NCBI RefSeq assembly: GCF_012273655.1
Contig: NZ_JAAWWP010000006.1
Span: 62,001-126,000, forward strand
DNA length: 64,000 bases
Direction of reading: 5' to 3'
DNA from: Streptomyces physcomitrii
GTDB taxonomy: Bacteria; Actinomycetota; Actinomycetes; Streptomycetales; Streptomycetaceae
Shown here: positions 8,709 to 17,100 of the stretch, piece after piece
How positions within the stretch are numbered: the first letter of the stretch is position 1
Layout: each line of letters starts with the position of its first letter
The notes under the pieces: generated by a model
What the model saw: the letters and a program-made list of their open reading frames with translations, nothing else
Database searches by the model: none
What the model was told of the DNA's origin: nothing
Position numbers and translations under genes: made by a program

Positions 8709-9596
8709 ATGACCGACCCCCGCGGCTCGCAGGACCCGGACTCCCCGCGCCCCCGCCCGCAGCAGCCCGAGCAGGAGCAGCAGCACCCCGGCAGCACCGA
8801 GGAGATGGAGCCCCGCCCCGACCACGGAGAGGACTCCTACCGGGGGAGCGGGCTGCTCCAGGGGCGGCGGGCGCTGATCACCGGCGGGGACTCCGGGATC
8901 GGGCGGGCGGTGGTGCTCGCCTTCGCCCGGGAGGGCGCGGACGTCGCCTTCACCTACCTGCCCGAGGAGCGCGAGGAGGCCGAGCGGTCCCGCCGCCATG
9001 TGACGGACGCGGGGCGCCGGGCACTCGCCGTGGAGTGCGACATCCGCGAGGAGAGCCGGTGCGCCGATCTGGTGGACCGTACGGTGGCGGAGCTGGGCGG
9101 GGTCGACATCCTGGTCAACAACGCCGCGTACCAGATGTCGCAGCCCAAAGGCATCGGTGACATCACGACGGAGCAGTTCGACCGGGTGGTGCGGACCAAT
9201 CTCCACGGCATGTTCTGGCTCAGCAAGATGTGCCTGCCGCACATGGGGCCGGGCTCCGTCATCCTCAACACCACCTCGGTCCAGGGCTACAAACCCAGCC
9301 CCCACCTCCTGGACTACGCGATGACCAAGGGCGCCATCACCACCTTCACCCAGGGGCTCGCCCAGATGCTCGCCGGGGACGGGATCCGGGTGAACGCGGT
9401 GGCCCCCGGCCCGGTGTGGACCCCGCTGATCCCCGCCACGATGCCGGAGACCGCGCACTTCGGGGAGCAGTCGCCGCTGGGCCGCCCCGCCCAGCCCGCC
9501 GAACTGGCGCCCGCCTACGTCTTCCTCGCCTCCGACCGGGCGAGCTACCTCACCGGCGAGATCCTCAACGCCACCGGCGGCACCCCGCTGCCGTGA
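8709..9596 (+). CDS. SDR-family oxidoreductase (YhdF/glucose-dehydrogenase-like)
   Basis: 295 residues, strong GAAGGAGGAACG ribosome site. The classical SDR marks are all present: TGGDSGIG at 58-65 (cofactor), NNAA at 137-140, S190, and Y203/K207 in DYAMTKG. A ~45-residue polar N-terminal extension precedes the Rossmann fold, as in the YhdF/YhxC group. It is followed by a small SAP-like protein gene. The substrate is unknown; this group is often stress-induced. Confidence 0.9.
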   Translation: MTDPRGSQDPDSPRPRPQQPEQEQQHPGSTEEMEPRPDHGEDSYRGSGLLQGRRALITGGDSGIGRAVVLAFAREGADVAFTYLPEEREEAERSRRHVTDAGRRALAVECDIREESRCADLVDRTVAELGGVDILVNNAAYQMSQPKGIGDITTEQFDRVVRTNLHGMFWLSKMCLPHMGPGSVILNTTSVQGYKPSPHLLDYAMTKGAITTFTQGLAQMLAGDGIRVNAVAPGPVWTPLIPATMPETAHFGEQSPLGRPAQPAELAPAYVFLASDRASYLTGEILNATGGTPLP

Positions 9597-9657
9597 ACCG
9601 CCCCGACGACCTGTCTCGTACGACCTTCCCGTACGAACCGCTCGAAAGGACACCGAC

Positions 9658-9984
9658 ATGCCTGCCGGATCGAACGCGAAGCGCGAGCGCCAGTACGAGC
9701 ACATCAAGGAGGGCGCCCAGCGGCGCAGCGTGGGGGAGGAGCGGGCCGAGGAGATCGCCGCCCGCACCGTGAACAAGGAGCGGGCGCGCTCCGGTGAGTC
9801 CCGCAGCGCCAGCCGTACGTCGGTCGAGGACCCCAAGTCCGCCTCCGAGCGCGGCGGTTCGCGCTCGCACTCCGGAGCCGAAGGGCCCACCAAGGACCAG
9901 CTCTACGCGGAGGCGCGGAAGAAGAACGTCGAGGGCCGCTCCTCGATGAACAAGCAGGAACTCCGCCGCGCCCTCGGCTACTGA
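9658..9984 (+). CDS. Small SAP/Rho-N-like protein (often annotated plasmid stabilization protein)
   Basis: 108 residues, ATG after GAAAGGACACC. The first ~75 residues are highly charged and probably disordered; residues ~77-107 (TKDQLYAEARKKNVEGRSS, MNKQELRRAL) form a SAP/Rho-N-like helical module. The same module ends Ku at 5389-6432, suggesting a shared nucleic-acid or protein contact. Actinobacterial relatives are often called plasmid stabilization proteins without experimental support. Confidence 0.75.
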   Translation: MPAGSNAKRERQYEHIKEGAQRRSVGEERAEEIAARTVNKERARSGESRSASRTSVEDPKSASERGGSRSHSGAEGPTKDQLYAEARKKNVEGRSSMNKQELRRALGY

Positions 9985-9990
9985 CCCGCC

Positions 9991-10245
9991 ATGGTCGCCG
10001 TGGCGGGCGGCGAGGACGGCGCGCACAAGGTGAGCGCGGACCTCCACCGGGGCCTCGACGACGCGGGCCACTCGCCGGACCCCGACGCGGACGCCCACCG
10101 GGTCGGTGAGGCCGTGCGGGGCACCGACCACAAGGACCCCTCCGAGACCCCCGAGACCACGGCGTCCGCCAACCGGACCCTCGCGCCGAACTCCCCGCAC
10201 CTGGCGCGGCTGCCGGCCACCTCGGGGCACCCCGGCAAGGCATGA
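9991..10245 (+). CDS. Small hypothetical polar protein
   Basis: 84 residues, His/Asp/Pro-rich, with no recognised domain. The ATG is 6 bases after the preceding stop and has only a weak ribosome site. Codon usage is consistent with coding, but a chance open frame is possible. Confidence 0.4.
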   Translation: MVAVAGGEDGAHKVSADLHRGLDDAGHSPDPDADAHRVGEAVRGTDHKDPSETPETTASANRTLAPNSPHLARLPATSGHPGKA

Positions 10246-10288
10246 CCCGGACGAGAACGGACCGGACCGACGACAGGAGAGCAGCGCC

Positions 10289-11473
10289 ATGCGTGCACTG
10301 ACCTGGCAGGGAAAGCGCGAGGTACGGGTGGAGGACGTGCCCGACCCGCGGATCGAGAAGCCGGACGACGTGATCGTCCAGGTGACCTCCACCGGGATCT
10401 GCGGATCCGACCTGCACCTCTACGAGGTACTCGGCCCCTTCCTCGACCCCGGTGACATCCTGGGCCACGAGGCCATGGGCATCGTCGCCGAGACCGGGCC
10501 CGAGGTCACCGCGGTGTCCGTCGGCGACCGCGTGGTGGTGCCCTTCAACGTCAGCTGCGGCACCTGCTGGATGTGCTCCCGCGGACTGCACTCGCAGTGC
10601 GAGACCACCCAGGTGCGGAGCATGGGCACCGGCGCCTCGCTCTTCGGCTTCACCAAGCTGTACGGCCAAGTGCCGGGCGGCCAGGCCGAGTTCGTGCGCG
10701 TCCCGTTCGGCAACACGCTGCCCGTGGTGGTCCCCGGGGGCCCGCCCGACGACCGCTTCGTCTACCTCTCGGACGTGCTGCCCACCGCCTGGCAGGCCGT
10801 GGAGTACGCCGCCGTCCCGCCCGGGGGCAGCGTCACCGTGCTCGGCCTGGGCCCGATCGGCGACATGGCCGCGCGGATCGCCCGCCACCGCGGCGCGGAA
10901 CTGGTGATCGGCGTGGACCTGGTGGACGCCCGACTGGAGCGCGCCCGCGCCCGCGGTGTCACCTGTCTCGACGTGCGCGAGCACGGCGGGAAACTCCCGG
11001 ATGCGGTACGCGAGTTGACCGACGGGCGGGGCACCGACGCAGTCATCGACGCGGTCGGCCTCGAGGCGCACGGCTCGCCGGTCGCCAAGGCCGCGCAGTG
11101 GGCGACCGGACTGCTGCCCGACGCCGTGGCCCGGCCGCTCATGGAGAAGGCCGGGGTGGACCGGCTCGGCGCGCTGCTCGCGGGCATCGACATCTGCCGC
11201 CGCGGCGGCACCCTGTCGGTCTCCGGGGTCTATGGCGGGGCCGCCGATCCGCTGCCCCTGCTGACCATGTTCGACAAGCAGCTCCAGATCCGGATGGGCC
11301 AGGCCAACGTCCTGCGCTGGGTGCCGGACCTTCTGCCGCTGCTCACCGACGAGGATCCCCTCGGCGTCGACGGCTTCGCCACCCACCACCTCCCCCTGAA
11401 CGAGGCGCCCCAGGCCTACGCCACCTTCCGGGCCAAGGAGGACGGCATGGTGAAGACCCTGCTCAGGCCCTGA
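10289..11473 (+). CDS. Zinc-dependent alcohol dehydrogenase (formaldehyde/threonine-dehydrogenase-like)
   Basis: 394 residues, ATG after GACAGGAGAG. Medium-chain dehydrogenase: catalytic-zinc ligands C38 (GICGSD) and H60-E61 (GHEAMG); structural-zinc cysteines C90, C93, C96 and C104; and the Rossmann turn GLGPIGD at ~188. An insert around residues 265-300 is typical of glutathione-independent formaldehyde-dehydrogenase-like members. It lies between small stress-type genes and a second SDR. The substrate is not determined. Confidence 0.9.
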   Translation: MRALTWQGKREVRVEDVPDPRIEKPDDVIVQVTSTGICGSDLHLYEVLGPFLDPGDILGHEAMGIVAETGPEVTAVSVGDRVVVPFNVSCGTCWMCSRGLHSQCETTQVRSMGTGASLFGFTKLYGQVPGGQAEFVRVPFGNTLPVVVPGGPPDDRFVYLSDVLPTAWQAVEYAAVPPGGSVTVLGLGPIGDMAARIARHRGAELVIGVDLVDARLERARARGVTCLDVREHGGKLPDAVRELTDGRGTDAVIDAVGLEAHGSPVAKAAQWATGLLPDAVARPLMEKAGVDRLGALLAGIDICRRGGTLSVSGVYGGAADPLPLLTMFDKQLQIRMGQANVLRWVPDLLPLLTDEDPLGVDGFATHHLPLNEAPQAYATFRAKEDGMVKTLLRP

Positions 11474-11599
11474 GCGGGACCGCATCCGCCGGAGCGCGCG
11501 GCCGCCCCGTACGGCGGGACGGTCCGGCGACCACACAAGGGGGCTGGCGACACGCAAGGGTCCGGCGACAGGCAAGGCGACACGGAAAGGCAGGCCCTC

Positions 11600-12571
11600 A
11601 TGGACCGCGAACCCACCAAGTCCGCCCTCACCGGGCAGTCGGCGCTGGTGACCGGAGGGTCCAGGGGACTGGGCCTGCTGCTCGCGGAGCGCCTGGCCGC
11701 CCGCGGCAACCGTGTGACCATCGCCGCCCGGGACCCGGAGGAGCTGGAGCGGGCCGCCTCCTGGGTCGCCCGGCACACCGGTACCACCCCCACCACGCGG
11801 GTGTGCGACGTCCGCGAGGAGGAGGCGGTCGGCGCGCTCGTCGCGCAGACGGCCGAGGAGCAGGGCGGACTCGACGCGGTCTTCTCCGTGGCGGGCATCA
11901 TCCAGGTCGCCCCGGTCGCGGCCCTCGACCCGGAGAGTTTCCGCGCGGCGATGGACACCATGTTCCACGGCAATGTCCACACCTCGCTGGCTGCCCTGCC
12001 CCATCTGCGCCGCAGCCCGTACGGCGGCCGGCTGATCCTGGTCGGGTCGGTCGGCGGCCTGCTCGCGGTGCCGCATCTGGTGCCCTACTCCTGCGCCAAG
12101 GCCGCCGTCGCCGCGCTGGCCGAGGGGCTGCGCACCGAGCTGGCCGGTTCCGCGGTGAGCGTGACCGCCGCGCACCCGGGGCTGATACGTACCGGCTCGC
12201 ACCGGCAGGCGCAGTTCGGGGGCGACCGCGCCCGGGAGTTCGCCTGGTTCGCGGCGCTCTCCGGAGCGCCCCTCGTCTCGATGGACGCCCGGCGCGCCGC
12301 CGAGCGGATCGTGCGGGCGGCCGAACGGCGCCGCGTCCGGCTGGTCCTCACCCCCGCCGCCCGCGCCGCGGGCCTGGCCCACGGGGTGGCTCCCGCGCTC
12401 ACCACCCGGGCGAGCGGGCTCGCCGCCCGGCTGCTGCCCGCCCCCGGACCCGGCGACGACCTCGCGGCCGGGCACCGGTTGGCGGAGCCCCGGCTCGGCC
12501 GCTGGCAGGACACGCTGCGCCGCCTCGGCAGCCGCCTCAACGACCGGGCGGCGCACCGCTTCAACCAGTAG
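11600..12571 (+). CDS. SDR-family oxidoreductase
   Basis: 323 residues; GGAAAGG ribosome site. TGGSRGLG at ~18-25 binds the cofactor, and YSCAK holds the catalytic Tyr/Lys. The canonical NNAG loop is replaced by FSVAGI, a common variant. The extended C-terminus (~90 residues past the usual SDR core) is Arg/Ala-rich. The 5' spacer (11520-11590) carries short direct repeats of GGCGACA-type sequence. The substrate is unknown. Confidence 0.88.
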   Translation: MDREPTKSALTGQSALVTGGSRGLGLLLAERLAARGNRVTIAARDPEELERAASWVARHTGTTPTTRVCDVREEEAVGALVAQTAEEQGGLDAVFSVAGIIQVAPVAALDPESFRAAMDTMFHGNVHTSLAALPHLRRSPYGGRLILVGSVGGLLAVPHLVPYSCAKAAVAALAEGLRTELAGSAVSVTAAHPGLIRTGSHRQAQFGGDRAREFAWFAALSGAPLVSMDARRAAERIVRAAERRRVRLVLTPAARAAGLAHGVAPALTTRASGLAARLLPAPGPGDDLAAGHRLAEPRLGRWQDTLRRLGSRLNDRAAHRFNQ

Positions 12572-12670
12572 GCGCCGTACCTCCGGTGCCGGTCCCTCCG
12601 GCACACCGCCGCCCGCGCGTCCGAATTCCTCGGCTCGTTCATGCATACGTGCGAAAAGCAGGGGCACCCC

Positions 12671-12691
12671 GGTTCTCATCACGGCAGAACC
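12671..12691. promoter_or_regulatory. Inverted repeat GGTTCT-N9-AGAACC upstream of the gas-vesicle operon
   Basis: Perfect 6-bp arms (12671-12676 and 12686-12691) about 80 bases before gvpO. It may be an operator or the stem of a leader hairpin. No clear SigB-type GGGTA box was found nearby. Confidence 0.35.
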
Positions 12692-12767
12692 CCAGCAACA
12701 CGGCACTCCGTAAAGAAGCCGCGGATGCCGATTTTTCCCGTATGCCCCGAGGACAAGCAGGCAGTTG

Positions 12768-13058
12768 ATGAGCAGCGACGACAGCAAGAGCGACCAGGAC
12801 CGGATCGGTCTGCCCGCGGCCATGCGGCGGGCCGCCGCACAGCTGGCCGAGCTGCTGCAGCGTGAATCCGGCGAGGTGTCGGCCGTCAAGGCGACCGATG
12901 AGGGCTGGTCCGCGCAGGTCGAGGTGGTCGAGATCGAGAAGGTCCCGGACACCATGACCGTGATGGCCTCCTACCGCGTCGAACTCGACGGGCAGGGCGA
13001 ACTCCTCGCCTACGAGCGCGTGAAGCGCTACGCCCGCGGTCAGATCGACCGGCGCTGA
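12768..13058 (+). CDS. gvpO: Gas vesicle protein GvpO
   Basis: 96 residues from the ATG at 12768 (an in-frame TTG lies 3 bases earlier). The fold core [20 protein letters not shown], then [20 protein letters not shown], is the GvpO signature. It is the first gene of the cluster in the same order as the gvp clusters of Streptomyces coelicolor. GvpO is an accessory or regulatory protein needed for vesicle formation in some organisms. Confidence 0.93.
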   Translation: MSSDDSKSDQDRIGLPAAMRRAAAQLAELLQRESGEVSAVKATDEGWSAQVEVVEIEKVPDTMTVMASYRVELDGQGELLAYERVKRYARGQIDRR

Positions 13059-13144
13059 GCATCGTCCTGCCCCTCGGCGGCCCCCGCGTACCGGCGAATG
13101 AGCCGAGCGGTCGCGGCGGCCATGATCCCCGAAAGGAGTCCCCT

Positions 13145-13591
13145 GTGACACTCGTCCAGCAGAGCAGTGCGACGAGCGGCGGTAGTGGGTCCGGAAACCT
13201 CTACGACGTCCTCGAACTCATCCTGGACCGCGGTCTGGTGATCGACGCCTTCGTGCGCGTCTCGCTCGTCGGCATCGAGATACTCAAGATCGACGCCCGT
13301 ATCGTCGTCGCGAGCGTCGACACCTATCTGCGGTTCGCCGAGGCCTGCAACCGCCTCGACCTGGAGTCGGGCCGCAAGGCGCCCAGCCAACTCACCGATC
13401 TGGTCGGCGACATGACCGAGAACGGCGCCAAGGGCAAGTCGAAGGGCGCGCTCACCGGCGCCGTCGAGGCGGTCACCGAGTCGCTCCAGGGCAAGAAGGA
13501 CGACTCCGGGCAGGAAGAGGAGGCGCCGAGGAAGCGGCCGGCCCGCAAGTCCTCCTCCAGCAGGCAGTCCGCCCAGCGCTCGGAGGGCTGA
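13145..13591 (+). CDS. gvpA: Gas vesicle structural protein GvpA family
   Basis: 148 residues, GTG start behind GAAAGGAG. Residues ~18-75 carry the GvpA/J core ([20 protein letters not shown], then [20 protein letters not shown]), the small hydrophobic ribbed-wall subunit. The remaining ~70 residues are a charged Lys/Ser/Glu-rich tail, longer than in cyanobacterial GvpA but usual for streptomycetes. It lies 3 bases before gvpF. Confidence 0.93.
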   Translation: MTLVQQSSATSGGSGSGNLYDVLELILDRGLVIDAFVRVSLVGIEILKIDARIVVASVDTYLRFAEACNRLDLESGRKAPSQLTDLVGDMTENGAKGKSKGALTGAVEAVTESLQGKKDDSGQEEEAPRKRPARKSSSSRQSAQRSEG

Positions 13592-13594
13592 TCC

Positions 13595-14308
13595 ATGTCC
13601 ACCTACGTGTACGCCCTCACCGGCGCCGGCCAGCCGCTCCCCCTGGAGGAGCTGCGGGGCGTGGGTGAACCCGCCGCCGCGCTGCGGACGGTGCGGGGCC
13701 GTGAGCTGATGGCAGTGGTCAGCGACGCGCCCGACCGTCTGCGCGCCAAGCGGCGGGACGTGAGCGCCCACCAGGAGGTGGTGGAGGCGCTGATGCGGGA
13801 GACCGCGGTGCTGCCGATGCGCTTCGGCCTGGTGGCCCCGGACGACGAGCAGCTCTCCGCCTCCCTGATCGAACGGGAGAGCGCCTACCAGCAGCGTCTG
13901 GAGGAGATCGCCGGACACGCGGAGTACAACCTCAAGGCGTCCCGGGACGAGGAGGACCTGCTCCGGGAGATCCTGCGGGACTCCGAGCCGGCCCGGCAGC
14001 TCAACGAGCGCATCCGCACCGGCCAGGGCACCCACGAGGACCGGGTGGCCCTCGGCGAACTCGTCTCCGGCGAGGTCGCAGCCCGCCACCGCGCGGCCGC
14101 CGAGAGGGTCGAGAACGCCCTCTCCTCCTGCGCCGCGGAGGCCTTCCTCGGGGAGGGCGCCGAAGGCCACTTCATGAACACCTCCTTCCTGGTGCCGAAG
14201 GAGCGGGAAGCGCTCTTCCACCAGACGGTGCGCACGACGGCCGACGAGGCGGGCGAGGCCTACACCTTCACCCTGACCGGTCCGCTGCCGCCGTACAGCT
14301 TCGTCTGA
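13595..14308 (+). CDS. gvpF: Gas vesicle protein GvpF (GvpL/GvpF family)
   Basis: 237 residues starting MSTYVYALTGAGQPL. N-terminal beta domain with TVRGRELMAVVSDAP and VLPMRFGLVAPDDE, a middle helical segment, and a C-terminal TGPLPPYSFV that closes the family fold. GvpF is thought to act in vesicle nucleation. Its start is 3 bases from the gvpA stop, so the two are coupled. Confidence 0.93.
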   Translation: MSTYVYALTGAGQPLPLEELRGVGEPAAALRTVRGRELMAVVSDAPDRLRAKRRDVSAHQEVVEALMRETAVLPMRFGLVAPDDEQLSASLIERESAYQQRLEEIAGHAEYNLKASRDEEDLLREILRDSEPARQLNERIRTGQGTHEDRVALGELVSGEVAARHRAAAERVENALSSCAAEAFLGEGAEGHFMNTSFLVPKEREALFHQTVRTTADEAGEAYTFTLTGPLPPYSFV

Positions 14309-14363
14309 ACGGCCCCGCCGCCACCGGCAGTTGTCCCACGAGCGCGCGGAGGTGGTGGCCCCC

Positions 14364-14618
14364 ATGGGCCTCCTCACGAGCATTCTCACGCTGCCGCTCG
14401 CTCCCGTGCGGGGGACGACCTGGGTTCTCGACCAGGTGATCCTCGCCGCGGAACGCGAGTACTACGACCCCGCGGTGGTCCGCCGCCAACTCGCCGATCT
14501 CGAAGGGGAGCTGACGAACGGACTCATCGACGACGAGGAGTTCGACCGGCGGGAGGACGCCCTCCTCGACCGGCTGGAGGAGATCGAGGCCTACCAGGAC
14601 CGGATCGCCGGGGGCTGA
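14364..14618 (+). CDS. gvpG: Gas vesicle protein GvpG
   Basis: 84 residues from the ATG at 14364, chosen because GGAGG at 14348-14352 is well placed and MGLLTSILTLPLAPVRGTTW is the usual GvpG N-terminus. The C-terminal half is a charged helix (LADLEGELTNGLIDDEEFDR). Accessory protein in vesicle assembly. Confidence 0.9.
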   Translation: MGLLTSILTLPLAPVRGTTWVLDQVILAAEREYYDPAVVRRQLADLEGELTNGLIDDEEFDRREDALLDRLEEIEAYQDRIAGG

Positions 14619-14674
14619 ACCGCCCGCTCCTCCCCTCCCGCAGCACCTGACATCCCATCGACCGAGGTACCACG

Positions 14675-15283
14675 ATGACCAACATCAAGATAGGCGCGGC
14701 CCTGGCAGGCGGTTACCTGCTAGGCCGCACCAAGAAGGCCAAACTCGCCATCGGCTTCGGCATGTTCCTGGCCGGCAAGAAGCTGGACCTGGACCCCCGG
14801 GCCCTGGCCAAGACCCTCGCCGCCTCACCCGCGCTCAGCGGCCTCAACCAGCAGGTCCGCAAGGAGCTGGTGGACGCCACCAAGTCCGCGGCCACCGACG
14901 CCCTCACCAAGCGGGTCTCCGGACTCGCCGACTCCCTCCAGGACCGTACGAAGGCGATCGGCACCGCCGACTCCGCGCGCCGTGCGGACGAGGACGAGGA
15001 CGAGGCCGGGGGAGCCGAGGAGGACGGGCGTGCGGCCCGGGGCGCCGAGGAGGACGGCGAGGAGGCCGAGGAGAGTCGGCCGAAGAAGACCGCCGCCCGC
15101 CGCAAGGCGCCCGCGAAGAAGACCGCCACACGTACCTCCCGCACGTCCCAGGAGGGCGGCCGCCGTACGCGGGAGGGATCGGCTTCCAGAGGCGAGGGCT
15201 CGCCCGCCCGCAAGCGGACCGCCGCGGCGGCGAAGAAGACCTCGGCCTCCGCCCGTAAGGCGCGGGGTGAGCGCAATGGCTGA
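14675..15283 (+). CDS. gvpY: Gas vesicle-associated protein GvpY
   Basis: 202 residues. An N-terminal hydrophobic stretch (AALAGGYLLGRTKKAKLAIG) is followed by helices to ~100 and then a low-complexity Glu/Asp and Lys/Ala-rich tail (PKKTAARRKAPAKKTA) resembling histone-like tails. The name rests on position between gvpG and the SRPBCC gene, as in the S. coelicolor order. Its end overlaps gvpZ by 8 bases. Confidence 0.8.
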   Translation: MTNIKIGAALAGGYLLGRTKKAKLAIGFGMFLAGKKLDLDPRALAKTLAASPALSGLNQQVRKELVDATKSAATDALTKRVSGLADSLQDRTKAIGTADSARRADEDEDEAGGAEEDGRAARGAEEDGEEAEESRPKKTAARRKAPAKKTATRTSRTSQEGGRRTREGSASRGEGSPARKRTAAAAKKTSASARKARGERNG

Positions 15284-16436
15284 GAACGCACTGGGCCGCC
15301 TGAAGGACGACGTCGTCGGCAACCCCGCGACGGACCGCCTCAAGCAGGAGCTGGGGAACTACCTCCAGGCGCGCGCCGAGCATGCCGTGAGCAACCTCGG
15401 CAGCAAGCTGGGCGACGCCGCCGCGAAGTTCGGTGAATCGGGCAGCGGCCCCCTCGCCAAGGGCAGCAAGGCCCTCAGCGAGGGCAAGTCGCCCGCGAAG
15501 GCGGCCCTGACCGCCGGTGCCTCGCACCTGAAGGACACCGTCAAGGACAAGATCAAGGGCGCCTTCGGCAAGGGCGGCAAATCGGGCGGCGGCAAGTCCA
15601 AGAGCGTGACCATCGTCGAGGACATCGACGTCGGCGTGCCCGTGCGCGAGGCCTACGACCAGTGGTCGCAGTTCCAGGAGTTCAGCACCTTCGCCAAGGG
15701 CGTCGTCAGCGTGGAGCGCGCGGACGACACCACCAGCAACTGGAAGGTGAAGGTCGCCAAGTCCACCCGGAGCTGGCGGGCCAATGTCACCGAGCAGATC
15801 CCGGACGAGCGGATCACCTGGACCACCGAGGGCGCCAAGGGCACCGTCAAGGGCGTCGTCACCTTCCACGCCCTCACCGAGGACCTCACCCGCGTCCTGC
15901 TGGTCCTGGAGTACTTCCCCAAGGGGCTGTTCGAGAAGACCGGCAACATCTGGCGGGCCCAGGGCCGCCGCGCCCGCCTCGATCTGAAGCTCTTCCGCAA
16001 GTTCCTCATGATGCGCGGCGAGGCCACCGACGGCTGGCGCGGCGAGATCCGCGACGGCGAGGTCGTCCTCAGCCACGAGGACGCGGTGGAGGAGGAAGAG
16101 GCCCGCGCCGCCGAGGAGGAGGGCGAGGAGGGCACCGAGGCCGAGGACTCCGGCGCCGAGGAGGAGTACGAGGAGGACGAGCCCGTCCAGGACCAGGACG
16201 AGGAGCCCGCCGCCGAGGACGAGCCGCTCGACGAGGACGAGGACGAGGCCGCCTACGCCGACGAGGAAGAGGAGGCGGAGGAGGACCCTGCGGACGACGA
16301 TCCCGCCTACGAGGACGAGAACGAGGACGAACTCGCCTACGAGGACGAGGAGGCCGAGCCCGAGGCCCCTGAAGAGGCCGAGGACGCCGAGGACGAGGAG
16401 AAGTCCTCCCGCCGCAGGGCCTCCGCCGCCCGCTGA
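15276..16436 (+). CDS. gvpZ: Gas vesicle-associated SRPBCC protein GvpZ with long acidic tail
   Basis: 386 residues. Residues 1-105 are helical and Lys/Gly-rich; ~108-260 form an SRPBCC (polyketide cyclase/START-like) domain beginning KSVTIVEDIDVGVPVREAYD and including ITWTTEGAKGTVKGVVTF. The last ~115 residues are extremely acidic (Glu/Asp with Ala/Pro) and probably disordered. The ATG at 15276 overlaps gvpY. The position matches gvpZ of S. coelicolor. Biochemical role unknown. Confidence 0.85.
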   Translation: MAENALGRLKDDVVGNPATDRLKQELGNYLQARAEHAVSNLGSKLGDAAAKFGESGSGPLAKGSKALSEGKSPAKAALTAGASHLKDTVKDKIKGAFGKGGKSGGGKSKSVTIVEDIDVGVPVREAYDQWSQFQEFSTFAKGVVSVERADDTTSNWKVKVAKSTRSWRANVTEQIPDERITWTTEGAKGTVKGVVTFHALTEDLTRVLLVLEYFPKGLFEKTGNIWRAQGRRARLDLKLFRKFLMMRGEATDGWRGEIRDGEVVLSHEDAVEEEEARAAEEEGEEGTEAEDSGAEEEYEEDEPVQDQDEEPAAEDEPLDEDEDEAAYADEEEEAEEDPADDDPAYEDENEDELAYEDEEAEPEAPEEAEDAEDEEKSSRRRASAAR

Positions 16437-16445
16437 CCGCCCCCT

Positions 16446-16621
16446 GGGCCCTGTCGTCAAACTCCCCTCTTGCGTCGCGACGCCTGGCACGCACTCTCGC
16501 CGCACCGGGCACAAGGCCAAATACATCCAGTACGAGACCTTGCACCCGGCACACCGAAAGCACGCACCAGACGCCGCAACGCCGCCCTCCGGGCGACGAG
16601 GAGAGTTTGACGACAGGCCCT
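16446..16621. mobile_element. MITE-like element between gvpZ and gvpJ
   Basis: Two ends form a 24-bp terminal inverted repeat with 3 mismatches: GGGCCCTGTCGTCAAACTCC at 16446 and, on the opposite strand from 16621, AGGGCCTGTCGTCAAACTCT. The ~176-bp length and lack of a transposase fit a miniature inverted-repeat element derived from a streptomycete insertion sequence. No clear target duplication is visible (CTG on the left, CTAG on the right). It occupies nearly the whole spacer ahead of gvpJ and may carry its own promoter or terminator signals. Confidence 0.8.
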
Positions 16622-16650
16622 AGCAGAGCACAGAAAGAAGGGACGACACC

Positions 16651-17100
16651 GTGTCCGACTCCTTCGCCGGCCGTCTGCCTTCCCCTTCGCGGGCGACTCC
16701 GGCCACCTCGCAGCAGGGTTCCTCGGCCAATCTCGCCGACATCCTGGAGCGCGTCCTGGACAAGGGCGTGGTGATCGCGGGCGACATCCAGATCAACCTG
16801 CTGGACATCGAGCTGCTGACCATCAAGCTCCGGCTGCTGATCGCCTCCGTCGACAAGGCGAAGGAGATGGGCATCGACTGGTGGGAGCACGACCCCTCGC
16901 TCTCCTCGCGCGCGAGCCGGGAGCGCCCCGGGTCCGTACGTTCCGCGAACGGTGCCGAAGCGCTCTCCTCGCGCGAGGAGTCCGGGTCGGCCTCGCTGCG
17001 GGAGGAGAACGACCGGCTGCGTGCCGAGCTGGACCGGCTGCGCGCCGAGAGCGGCGCGCAGCCGGCCACCGCCACCGCGGACGAGGAGGGCACCCGATGA
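16651..17100 (+). CDS. gvpJ: Gas vesicle protein GvpJ (GvpA family)
   Basis: 149 residues, GTG start after AGAAAGAAGGGACG. Core ~27-85 (LADILERVLDKGVVIAGDIQ, then LLTIKLRLLIASVDKAKEMG) is GvpA-like, with the IDWW ending seen in GvpJ. A coiled-coil-like tail (LREENDRLRAELDRLRAESG) follows at ~118-135. Its stop overlaps the next start as ATGA. Confidence 0.92.
   Translation: MSDSFAGRLPSPSRATPATSQQGSSANLADILERVLDKGVVIAGDIQINLLDIELLTIKLRLLIASVDKAKEMGIDWWEHDPSLSSRASRERPGSVRSANGAEALSSREESGSASLREENDRLRAELDRLRAESGAQPATATADEEGTR

Noticed and set aside
9704..12955. Minus-strand open frame of more than 1000 codons
   Set aside because: It runs antisense through several well-supported plus-strand genes (SAP-like protein, dehydrogenase, SDR) and has the composition of a high-GC shadow frame.
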